The notes beneath the pieces are model-generated. The model saw only the letters and a program-made list of their open reading frames with translations, made no database searches and was not told the DNA's origin. From assembly GCA_009823395.1 (NCBI GenBank), contig CM020503.1, positions 1,077,001 to 1,141,000 of the forward strand: DNA of 64,000 nucleotides, written 5' to 3'. Shown piece by piece: positions 26,757 to 38,352 of this stretch (position 1 is the stretch's first letter; every line of letters begins with the position of its first letter). A program made the translations under genes and the position numbers. The stretch is from Thamnaconus septentrionalis (Eukaryota > Chordata > Actinopteri > Tetraodontiformes > Monacanthidae).

Positions 26757-27059
26757 ACCGTCTTTATCTCCTTAAGGTACATTTGAAGGAGCTCACCCGT
26801 AATTAATGTGAGTCTGGACAAAGATTTGGACGTTGTCCAAGTTGAGCAGACTGGGTACGCAGAAAATCATCCAGCCGGACCTACCGCATCAGCTGTCCTC
26901 CCCGGGGGGGCTTCTGTTCAAAGTGGTTTCCCATGAACAGCCTGAGAACAGTGGCCCTCGACATCTGGGACACGAGGGAGCAATTCAACTGATCGCTTAA
27001 TACTCAATAATCTGTTACCTGCCACGAGTGATTACTGTCACAGGGAAGGTGGACACAGA

Positions 27060-27097
<38 letters not shown>

Positions 27098-27775
27098 TAC
27101 TTAGAAAGAGATTAGGGGTCAATGAAGGCCCATTGTGGCTGACTGAGATGGGCTTTTCATTAAAACAGTGTTTCTCAGAGTTCATTTTCACTTCACAGTC
27201 AGTTGCAAAAAGCATGTGATGATTTAGAATTGTGAGTCTTAAATTCGGACAGGTCTATGGCCAGGAAGTCAGAGTGAAGTGAAGAGTGCAGATGGCATCA
27301 GCTGGCAAATCCTCGCTATAGTTTTGGACTGGTTTTTAAAGAATGCAAGGATGTTGCCATGCAGCAGAGATCTTTGCTATTTTAACACAAAGCAGCTGCT
27401 CAGGTGCGTCACTTGTTCATCCAGCCTGGTTTTGTGGGGGGATTAAATAAGGGGTGAACCTGATGGGGCGTTAAGAATGATGGTCTGATCTGTGACACAC
27501 CTACTTTGTTTTGTTCAGTTCAATCACGCTAGTGTTGGTTTGGCCCCTTCTGTGGGATAAGTTTTCCTTCGGTCTGGAGCAAATAAAGGAAATGAAGAAG
27601 AAGAACTGGTTTGAAAGCATCGTTAAGAGGCAACGTTGAACCACTGTGCTTAAAACTAAAAAGTTTTTCCAGCAAAGTTGGAGCGGCTGGCTGTATCATA
27701 GCCACAATCTCCTCAGGGATCCAAAAATAGAGGGAACAGATTCTATCTCTAGACAACCACCTTCACACACACACA

Positions 27776-27816
<41 letters not shown>

Positions 27817-28120
27817 ACTCTCTCTCCCTCGCCGTAAATACTCTCAATTGTACTTCTCCACATTTAGCAATTTTCATTGGTCAGGATGTGAGGATGGTGG
27901 AGGATGTGAGGAGAGGGGGAGAGAAAAAAAACCCTGTGATGATTTGATTATTTTGTGATGGGTGTTGGGGGGTGAGGAGGGATAGGGGCGGGGGGTGACA
28001 GGGAGAGAGAGAGGGAGAGAGAAGCAGAGAGGGAGGGAAGGAGAGAGAGAGGCTTTGCATGAGGCAGGATGCCGTCATGTTTGTGACTCTATTGTGCTTC
28101 CGCTGGTTCCCAGGACAATC

Positions 28121-29244
28121 ATGGGGCCGCACGGCACCAGCCGAGCCGTTCAGAGGCTGGAGTTCAGCGACTGCAGGAAGGGACTGGGTGAGTCCTGGAC
28201 GCCTGGCGCCAACCACTGCATCAAGAAGTATAGTCCGGTCTGACTCGAACTTTGTGTGTGTGTGTGTGTGGCAGGTGTGAAGATCATCGGGGGCTACCGC
28301 GAGCTGACAGGAGAAGAGTTTGGGATCTACGTTAAGAGGGTGGTCTGTGGAGGGCTGGCAGCTCTGGAAGGTACAGCAGACAATCACTGTCAGCCATCAG
28401 TCTGACTGACTGACTGACTGACTGCCTCTTTTCATCTGACTGTTTCTGTCCTTGTCCCAGGTCGGCTTAAGTCAGGTGACCTCATTTTGGATGTCAATAA
28501 CATCAGTCTGATTGGAGTGACCAATGAGAGGTGAGCCTGCCTCTGTTCTGTGTCCCTGTGTGTGCGTGCGCTGCGAGCGCGTCGTGCTTGTTGATGTTGT
28601 GCGTGTGTGTTCCATGAAAATGAAAAAAAAAATGAAAAAGGCAAGACAAAGTTGTAGCAAAGAGCCTTAAAAACCAGACACCTGAGAGGTTGATGTGGTC
28701 CAATCGACTAGCAAAGCGCTTTGCCAGTGTCAGATTTGAAGCTAAAAGCAACTCTGAACATGAAAGTGTAACATTAACCTCTACAAGCTAAAAGCTAAAA
28801 CTATTGTCCTGTTTTCTCTCTACCCGTTTTAGAGTGAGGGTTTTTTTTCTAATGCAGTTTTTCAAAAGAGGAGGCATACTTTCAATATATTGAAATTAAA
28901 ATGCATCTTTGATTAGACTTCCAGTATCATTTGAGTAGCTCATTGTTGAATCAAATCTGCTGTTTTTTTGGTAATCAAAATATGGTCACTCCATTAAAAC
29001 GCAAGCTTAGATGCTAGCTAACAAGAGAAATTTGCAGATGGCTCTGTATGAGGAGACCATGTCACACTGCAGCTTGGCTAGGCTAAAAGCTTTTTCACAG
29101 AGTGGTTGTTTTCTTTTCTTAATTGTTTAGCAGATGATGATGTTCCATGTCCGTTCTGCTCCCTGATAGGGCGGTGGAGATCCTTAGGACGGCTTCGCTC
29201 TCCAATCACATGTCCCTGCTGATCGCCCGGGATGATGAATCAAG
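28121..29244 (+). CDS. stxbp4: stxbp4 exons 1-4, N-terminal extra PDZ domain
   Basis: Exons 28121-28187, 28275-28370, 28461-28530 and 29170-29244 encode [20 protein letters not shown], then a full PDZ fold: carboxylate-binding loop GLGV, strand [34 protein letters not shown], and helix [10 protein letters not shown]. The start is the first in-frame ATG after a consensus acceptor (ggttcccag, exon start 28114). Upstream sequence back to 27.9 kb is purine-rich. This PDZ is not part of the human STXBP4 protein as I know it; the exon phases nevertheless run straight into the conserved downstream exons. Confidence 0.87.
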
Positions 29245-29597
29245 GTGAGGACCACGACTTTGCTATCACATGATGTACCACATGTTTCAGTTTGCCAACA
29301 GTACTGCGAGCTAATTTTCCAGCATATTCATATCTTTTATCAGCATACTCGGGTAGCTGCGAGCTGTGGGCTGCTAACGATGGTTCATTTGGCTGTTGTG
29401 TCTCGTGGTGCTTTGCTGAGAGCAGCGGGTGTTTGTAGCTTCTGTCGCTGCGTCCTCTGTGTAGGGGCGTCTGTGTGCGCTTGACAGGAAGCGTCAGCAG
29501 GAGGTAAACATGCCCTGGCACTCTGCTGTCCCGGTGCTTTCTCACGTCAGCGTGCCATGTCATCACAAAATCTCTGTGACACAATAAGGACACCTTA

Positions 29598-29636
<39 letters not shown>

Positions 29637-32600
29637 GCTCGCCAAAACAGTCGCACGGATCCCATATCCCCTCTTTGAGGTGTGTAGCAGTCACTTCTTG
29701 GATTTTTAACAGGACATAGCGAATACAGACAAAATAGGAGTTAAGTCTCCTGATCCAAACCATTGGATCAGATGGACGCCATGTTTGTTCAGCCTCCAAA
29801 AAGAAGACGGAAAGAAAAAAAAAAGAGTAAATAAACTTTTCATGAACAAATGACTGCTAACAGCGCAAACTCACAGAGACGTCTGTCTTGCTTTTCTGAC
29901 TTGTGCCTGTAACACGGTCAACTTGTCGTGGCTTGATTTTCGGCAAATGATTCCAACCGCCGAGGTAAATTAAAGGTCGTGGTGGAAGTTGATGATTAAA
30001 CTGAACAAACTTCAGCATAACAACTGTACGTCCTGTACTGGAGGGATCTCATCTCTCCTTTTGCAGACGCCACAGTGTCTTCAGATTTATTTTAAGCCGT
30101 CTTCCTCAGATCTACAGGAGGCTCCCGTGTGTTGTTTTGCAGTGTAACTATGAGCCGATGTGACGCAGCGAGGGGCAGACGGTGAATCAGAGTCGCAATG
30201 ATCAGAGGGAAACATCACCGCAGAGGAAAGATTGCCCCACCTGACACATCATTATGAAACCGCACTGTGTGTGTGTGTGTGTGCTCATCTCTCTGTGTGT
30301 GAAAAGCCGCTTTGTGCTGACCTGCCAGGTATTTTCACCTCTGAACTCGACAGCGATTGTGGCAGTGATTTGTTTCACACTTAGAACAAATTATGATTAT
30401 TCGCTGCTGTGAGCAGGTCACGCCGAGGACACCCTGATGAAATCCTGGAAGCCAGGTGGAAGGGGATTTGGTCCAGACATCCTTTCAAGGTTTGGTGGCT
30501 GAAAGTAAAATTGCAAACGTAGAGTGCAAGCTCATCGTCTGAGTTTCGGAAGTTCAGGATTCTGTGCCGGATTTAGACTTTGTGAAGTTTTATGTCAGTT
30601 TTAAGCTGTCTGGCTTGTTGACGCCTCAATTCCGCCTCCTTGGTCTTTCAGCGTTTTATTCATTCATTCATTCATCTTCTATACCCGCTTATTCCTATTC
30701 AGGGTCACGGGGGTCAGCTGGAGCCTATCCCAGCTGTCTTAGGGTGAAGGCAGGGTGACACCCTGGATAAGTCGCCAGTTCATCGCAGGGCCACATAGAA
30801 ACAGACAACCATTCACATTCACATGCAGACCTACGGACAATTTAGAGCGTTCAATTGACCTCACATGCATGTTTTTGGAGTGTGGGAGGAAGCCGGAGAA
30901 CCCGGAGAGAACCCACGCAGACACAGGGAGAACATGCAAACTCCACACAGAAAGGTCCCAGGCCCGGGCCCCGGAATCGAACCCACGACCTTCTTGCTGT
31001 GAGGCGGCAGCGCTAACCACTGCGCCACCGTGTCGCCCCTTTCAGCATTTTAAACTCCACCCAAATTGTGTGGGTTTTAACCACCTTCACGTGAGGGACA
31101 CAGTCAGGCCTCTTACACATGACTTGAAGAAAAACAAACAAAGACATAATGCTTGAGTCTCATATGGCCTGTAGTCGACGTGGTGCATCTCTGATCTCTT
31201 CACAAGTCACTCATTGATCTGATGCTTCCTCTGTGCCAACTAGTCCAGTTTGTTTGTTCAATGGGAAGTAGATCAGGCCAGTCCTGTCAAGGATCTGCCG
31301 CTCCATCACCTCACAGGATGTCAGATATATGTTGTCTGGTCACCTTTCATTGCCAGAGCACCTGCAACACCAGCAGAACACTTCCAGAAATCCACTCTGC
31401 CATTAGGAAGTCAACATCCAAAACAACTGCAGTTTTGATTTCTACCCAACATCATTATTTGGGAACTCCGACACCAAAAAGTCTCAGTCGTCCAAGTCAT
31501 TGAAGTCTTGAAGGTCTTAAGGAACTCCACCCACTTCCTTCCCAGAGCTGCTCTGGTCCTCTTGGCTTTTACCAGCAGTTGCATCATTTGTGTGGTGTGT
31601 CTACGTGACTCTGAAGCTTCATTGAGGATCAGCTCTACAACCCCTTATGATCTACTTCAGCTAAAGATCTCAAATTCACTTTGTCTCTTCTGAGATATTG
31701 TGTTCCTTTGAAAGTCCCCTGTGCCCCTCAACCATCAGTTAATAATCCAGTTAGTCATGTCCATCTATCATTACCAGTAAATTACTCAATGGTTGTTGAT
31801 AGTTTAGCCATTGACACTGACACTGAATTCTTCTTCTGCTGAATTCAAAAAGAACATTCCTCTGGAGCACCAACTATATTCCTGCTCTCAAGAAATAATA
31901 GCAAAAAGCTATAGGGTTAGTTGGGTTGTAATAGGGTTGTTGTTTGTTTGTGTGTGTGTGTGTGTGTGTGTGTTTCAGGAGAGAGTTTGCTGAGCTCATG
32001 GAGAAGTACGGCTCCAATAATGTTCCTGCCACAGGGCGAATCTCTCCCACACAGCTCTTCACAGGTAAATGTCCTTCACCTCAGCGATCCACACCTCACA
32101 TTGTGATATATTCCAACTAGACACCCACACTCTGTTAGACACCTCCGCTCTCCACAAACAAATCCTCAATATTTTTCAATGTGCAAATCATCAAATGTCT
32201 CCTGGTTGTTTTTGTTTTGTTTTTTTGTCTGTCTGGCTTATGCGGCGTGCTCTCTCACTGGTGCACCTTGATGTGTCAGACAGATTTGCTCTGCAGAGGA
32301 AGAACCGCATATATTCGGGCTATTGCGTAACCACAGTGTTTGTTGTTCGCTATGTGCTCAAGCAGGGTTACCTGATGGGGAGGCTGGGGGGGGTGGAGCA
32401 GAGAGGGAGAAGAGGAGAGGGGCAGGAACAGGCAGCAACATCCATTAAACAACCAAGAAAATATCTGACAGTCATGAAAAAAAAGGGAGAGGGTGTGGGG
32501 GGGGCAACAGCTATTTGAACACTACATGTGCATGTGTGTGGAGAGCGTGAATCTCCAGCAGGCGCACGTCACATCTTTTCCCTCACACTGCCATGCAGAA

Positions 32601-35600
32601 GTCTGAAATGGTGCCACATCCTGATATTTCTGGACTGAGTCCGTCTGTCATTACAACTGTTTGACATGGAGCCATTTTTCCTGATGATTTCATGTATTCT
32701 CTCCTCCTCTTCCTCCTCCTCCTCCTGCTCCTCACTCTTCATCCTCCTCCTCCTCTTCCTCCTCTCCCTCCTCCTCCTGCTTAATTTTCCTCTTCCTTCC
32801 CCCTCCTCCTTCTCACTCTTCCTGCTCCTCCTCACTCTCTCCAACTGCTCTTCCTCCTCCTGTTACTCCTCTCTCCTCACTCTTCATCCTCCTATTTCCT
32901 CCTCTTCTTCCTCACTCTCCATCTTCCTCATTCTCTTCCTCCTCACTCTTAATCCTCTTCCTGCTTCTACTCAATTTTCCTCCTCCTCCTCCTCCTCCTC
33001 ACTCTTCATCATCTCTCTTCTTCCTCCTCCTCCTCCTCCTCCCTCCCTGCCACTCAGGGAAGCTCACAGACACCGCCTCCTCCTCGTCCTCCTCCAGGTC
33101 AGAGAGCCCACAGCTTCTCAGTCCCAAAGACGGTGTCGCCACATACAGCCACACCCTCCCTTGCACCGCCAACCCCGCCCACCCTGGGCACACCCCTCCT
33201 CACACATTCAGGTATGGTGCTGCTTGTCATGGAGCCAAAACTTGCCATCAATCATATATTTTTAGGGGCTATATGAACTCAATGGGACTGTTTTGGACTG
33301 AGTGTGGTTGTTTGTCTTCCTATGCGGCTCTGAGATAAACTGCTGGCTAGTCGGTTGTGTCTCTGCTTTCGCCTGGAGACAGCTGGGATTGGCTCCAGCT
33401 GCTCCGCCAGAAAATGGATGGATAGATGTTTTCTCAGAACCTTATTGAAAATAAAATCCAAGGAAAACTGTGATTAATCATTATCTGACAACAAACTCAC
33501 AAATGGGAACAACAATTATTACATTCCACAACAACTTTCTTAGCCCTCCCATCTTCGTCGTCAAGCCGTTTTTCTGCAAGGGATCACATCTTGCACACTG
33601 GTGTGTGTCTGAAAGGAAACATGTGAATCTGCATCTTCCACCCATCAAGGATGCTGTAGCCGGTGCCGGGAGGAGACTGGAGGAAAAGGGGAAGGACCAG
33701 GAGCAGACAGGAGAATTTCCTGCAGAGTAACCTGCCCCCGGATTAACGCAGTGACTTTTATTCCCGCCGTCAAACATGCAGCGGCTGCTTTTGGAAGACG
33801 GTTACATAAAGTGGTAAAATGCATCCTTGCAGAATGCCAGTATGAGCTAAAAATAGGAGAGGGGAAAAAAAAAAAAACATCTGTGACCGAGACGTGGGAG
33901 AGGACGAGATGGAGAGAGGAAGAGGATGAGGAAGAGGAGGGCGGGGAGGATTATGCCACAGCGGGATTGAATGTGAGCGCCGGCATGGCTATGTTGCTTT
34001 TTAATCATGCTTAGTGTCATCCCGACTTCTCTCCCCAGTGACAGCGTCATTCAGTTGATTTGCGTTGCCAAAGGAACCGGCCTGGGGATTGTCATCAAAG
34101 GCGGGGCTAACCGTGCCGAGGGACCAATGGTGTTCATTCAAGAAATTGTGCCAGGTGGAGACTGCCAGAAGGTCAGCCTGTCTGTCTGAGCGATGTTTGT
34201 TTGGGTGTAAAGACGTCCCCATTCATTTTATCACAGGGTAGCGTGTCAATATAAAAATTCTACCGACAACTTAATCCAAATAGAAGGGTTTGTTGAACTA
34301 CTATGTTCGCGATATTCACAGACAGTCGCATTGGTTTTGGGAAAATGCTGTTCTTATCATCCCATTAAAAATACCAGCCCTGCAGATACTGACTTGAATC
34401 TGGCAAAGCTTAAACAAAGTGTGTTTACATCCCTCTCCTGAGGGGGAGTCACTGTAGACACTGAGCTATATTTCACGCACACATCACTTGCTGTCATATG
34501 AACACTCTTCTCTTTGCGGAGGGTAGAATGTGAAGAGGGGTGCAGTGGTTTGCATTGTGTGGAGTGAGCTTCCTGCGTCTGCAGGGGTCCTCAGCAGCTA
34601 CAAGGCATTAAGCGTGCAGATTAGGCTAACCGTCACCTCTAAATGGTCCCTATGGTTTGAGTGTGGATGGTTCAGTAGACCTGTGACCAACCAGGCTCAA
34701 TTCAAATGTGTTGGGTTGTAGCAGTCTGTCAGCTGTTGTGTGTTCAGGGTTTACCTCTACGCTGTCGCAGGACGGGAGGCTGCAGGTCGGCGACCAGCTG
34801 GTGTCCATCAACAAGGAGTCTCTGATCGGCGTGACGTACGAGGAGGCCAAGAGCATCCTGACCCGCACCAAATTCAGGTTGCAACACAAACTCTTGCTGT
34901 CTGTGGTCTCTCTCGTGGTCCAGGCAAACATGTAACAATTTCATTTCTGTGGAGTTTAATGGGAAAACATACAAATACTTAGTAAGGATGCAACGTGTAT
35001 CCAATCAAAAACGACTCTTTTGCCATGAAGACCTGATCCGACGGTGGAGATCGCCTTCATCCGGAGGAGGTCATCCTCAAGCTCCAGCAGCGGGCCCCAC
35101 AGCCCTATCGGCCTGCAGGGGACCAGCCCAGCCCAGACAAAGCCCTGTGTGTTGGGGGCTGCAGCTCCTCAGCCCGCTGTGGTCACCAGAATCACAACAA
35201 GCAGGAACCCTGCCAGTGAGACTCTACCAACGGTCAACATCAGCCAGGTGTGTGTGTGCATCAGTGTGGATCCGCTGCCAGAAACACATTGGATCTGGAC
35301 ACAAACATACAAACAAAAAAACGGAAACCCGTCATCAGCACGCATTATTAACACGGTGCATTTCTGTGCGCAGGTACGAGAGCTTCCTGTCAGAACGGAG
35401 CAGAACAGGGTCTCCTCCTCTCCACCAGAGGGCGACATCCACCCTGGTATGAGGCTGACATCATCCCCTCCGTGTGTCATGAGCGTCACGATCCCTCGGA
35501 GATATCATCTCATTATCTGATCACCTGACTACTTACAAAAGTGACACCCAATATTTGAGACAATGTGAGAGGAACTTTCAAGCTGGTTAAACAATGTTGT

Positions 35601-37888
35601 CTTCTTTTATTTTTATTTTATTTCCCCCCCTTTTTTTGACCAGCAGAGGTCGCTGCGGCATCTCTGGTTTTACCGCCAGACCTCCAGGGCGGTTTTGGGA
35701 CTTCCTCTGATGAATTAGCGGGAAAGGAAGGGGTCGTTCATTCTCCTCCCGTAGCTCTGCTAATATAGCTACGTGCGGGTCAGTGATGGAAACAGATGTG
35801 TGTCTCCTCTTCAGTTTGAAGGAACTACCAGGAACATATGAAGCTCAACGACATGAAACAAACAATCAAACAAACAAACAACAACAACAACAACAACAAC
35901 AGACCGTAATCCTTCCATCCAGAAATGATAACCCGCTAACTGCAGACATCCGTCTTTCGAGGTTTCTTCTTCATATCCCTAAAGTCATGACATGATTTTA
36001 GGTGAAGACGTTGGGATATTTAGGTATGTCGCTGTGCTACTGTGAGCAGCAGATGGCCTGCTTGCGGCCACCTGTCTGAGGAGGAAGTGAGGGTGGCGGG
36101 AGGTTTGGAACAACAAAGCGGGATCGGTAGTATGGACGCAGTGTTGCTGTTGTCACGTGATCCCACTGACGTATCTATCTATCGATCTATCTATCTATCT
36201 ATCTATCACTACATACATACATATTTCTAATTTTAAATCATGAATAGTGTTTGTAATTATAGAAATGTTATTAAAAACCTTATTTTAAATGTAAAAAAGT
36301 AATTCAAGGCAACAATTAAAATATTTATTGAAAAACATAAATTTCAAATTTAATTTAATCAATATTTAAAACAAAATGTAACAAATGCAACCATTTTTTT
36401 TTTCTTATGGGGGGACACATTTATAAAAGTTGTTTTTTTCTTGCTTTATATTATAAAGTCATATAATATACGTTTTTATACAATGAGTTTTTGTTAGAAA
36501 ACTGTGAGTTTTGTCTCAATGTTCAGAGAATAAACAATTATCTGAGCTCTTTTCAGCCAGCATGAAAACAATGTTTTCTGTAAAGTTTCTCTCTCTTTTT
36601 AACACTTAACCACATGTTTTCAGGGTCTGACAGATGTCCAGCTGAGCCTGTAGTTGAGCCACTCATGCGCAGCCTTGGCACAAATCCCCCGGTTCATTGT
36701 CATGTGACCTTGTCAATCCAAGCTGAACACATGTGGTCTTAAGTAAACATTGCATCTTATTTTTTTGCCATTGCATTTCTTAACGGGCGACACGGTGGCG
36801 CAGTGGTTAGCGCTGCCGCCTCACAGCAAGAAGGTCGTGGGTTCGATTCCGGGGCCCGGGCCTGGGACCTTTCTGTGTGGAGTTTGCATGTTCTCCCGTG
36901 TCTGCGTGGGTTCTCCGGGTTCTCCGGCTTCCTCCCACACTCCAAAACATGCATGTGAGGTCAATTGAATATTCTAAATTGTCCGTAGGTGTGCATGTGA
37001 GTGTGAATGGTTGTTTGTCTCTATGTGGCCCTGCGATGAACTGGCGTCTTGTCCAGGGTGTACCCTGCCTTCGCCCTAAGACAGCTGGGATAGGCTCCAG
37101 CAGACCCCCGTGACCCTGAATTGGAATAAGCGGGTATAGAAGATGAATGAATGAATGAATGAATGAATGAATGCATTTCTTAACCTGGAGACTCCAACTG
37201 GAAATGATTAGCACAACACAAGAAAATGAAAATACAGTAACGTGATGTGTGAGAAACATGCATCCCAGTGCTGTTTAGAATACTAATCACTGACCTAAAA
37301 ACAAACATGCATAGTTGAATAGTAGATACGTCCAAACTTTGATTTATGCCTGCTTGTAGTACATAGAGGGATAGCGCCAACATTTCACTGCAGGAAGCCA
37401 GTATAGGACGAGTCAAGTCTGTTTTGGGGATTCTGACTGAAGAAAGGCAGCATGATGAGGACTGTGGCAACCAAAAGGTTCACCTGGCTCCCACTGTTAG
37501 TCCAGCAGTTGGATCACTTTGATCACTGTCTTGTTGTCTGTGTTTTCAAGATTGGACCTGGTTTGAATGCAACCTCAGCTGTCAAGTGCCTTTATGTTAT
37601 GTAAAAAGTCCACGGCACAGCTAGCACAGACCTTGCAGTACGCTAGCTCACTGAGATGCCAACGTTGTTTTTAGAAAATGTCTCACCCAACATCCATCCA
37701 CAAATGCTCCTTTTAAATGTCTCACATCTGTTTGGGAAGAAAAACATTTTTTTTTTTTTTATTTTACAAAGGGAAAATTTTTTAATTGTAAGCGTGAATT
37801 GTGTGTGTGCCTCCAGAGACAGCCGGCAGTGAGCAGAGGAAAAGTCCCCATCCAGCTAGCTGCCACCTCAAGCTGGAACGACTCGAAC

Positions 37889-37947
<59 letters not shown>

Positions 37948-38284
37948 ATTATTTACTTTAGCTTGTGTTTTTAAAAAGTGGACCTCTGTCAGCTGATGGA
38001 CCAGACAACTACCATAATTACATGGCCACATTAACCAAATAATACATCATAAAAAAAAAACTAGCCAAGATTTACAAATAGTAGACAAACAAATAGTAAT
38101 CCCAAATCCCAAGTGTCCCAAACCAAAATCAATTTTGTACATCTTGACACTCATAGCTGAGGTCTCATTTGGTTTAAATCTGTTTAAACCTAATCTCATC
38201 ATGTACGTAGTTACTGAATGTACAGAGATCAATGCAGCTTTGAATGTTTTTTCTGGACATCTCCACTGTGAATGTGTATTGATC

Positions 38285-38352
<68 letters not shown>

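Larger units (their letters stand above)
18948..28113. other. Gap between the GPCR gene and stxbp4
   Basis: About 9 kb without a supported coding exon on either strand. It holds MITEs at 20729 and 22867, SINE fragments at 25785 and 26606, several microsatellites (19.6, 24.0, 27.77-27.83 kb) and a CT-rich block at 24.36-24.48 kb. A possible noncoding stxbp4 leader exon at about 24331-24369 (ctcccgcag acceptor, CTACTG/gtaagc donor) is weak evidence only. A purine-rich GA tract at 27.9-28.06 kb precedes the first stxbp4 coding exon. Confidence 0.6.

Noticed and set aside
32666..33265. 199-codon open frame rich in Ser and Leu
   Set aside because: It is a translation of the CT-rich tract; the real coding exon (33058-33211) uses another frame.
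35643..35740. Possible extra stxbp4 exon (frame reading [16 protein letters not shown])
   Set aside because: The frame is open, but no good donor in the required phase follows, and the exon ending at 35446 joins directly in phase to the exon at 37817.
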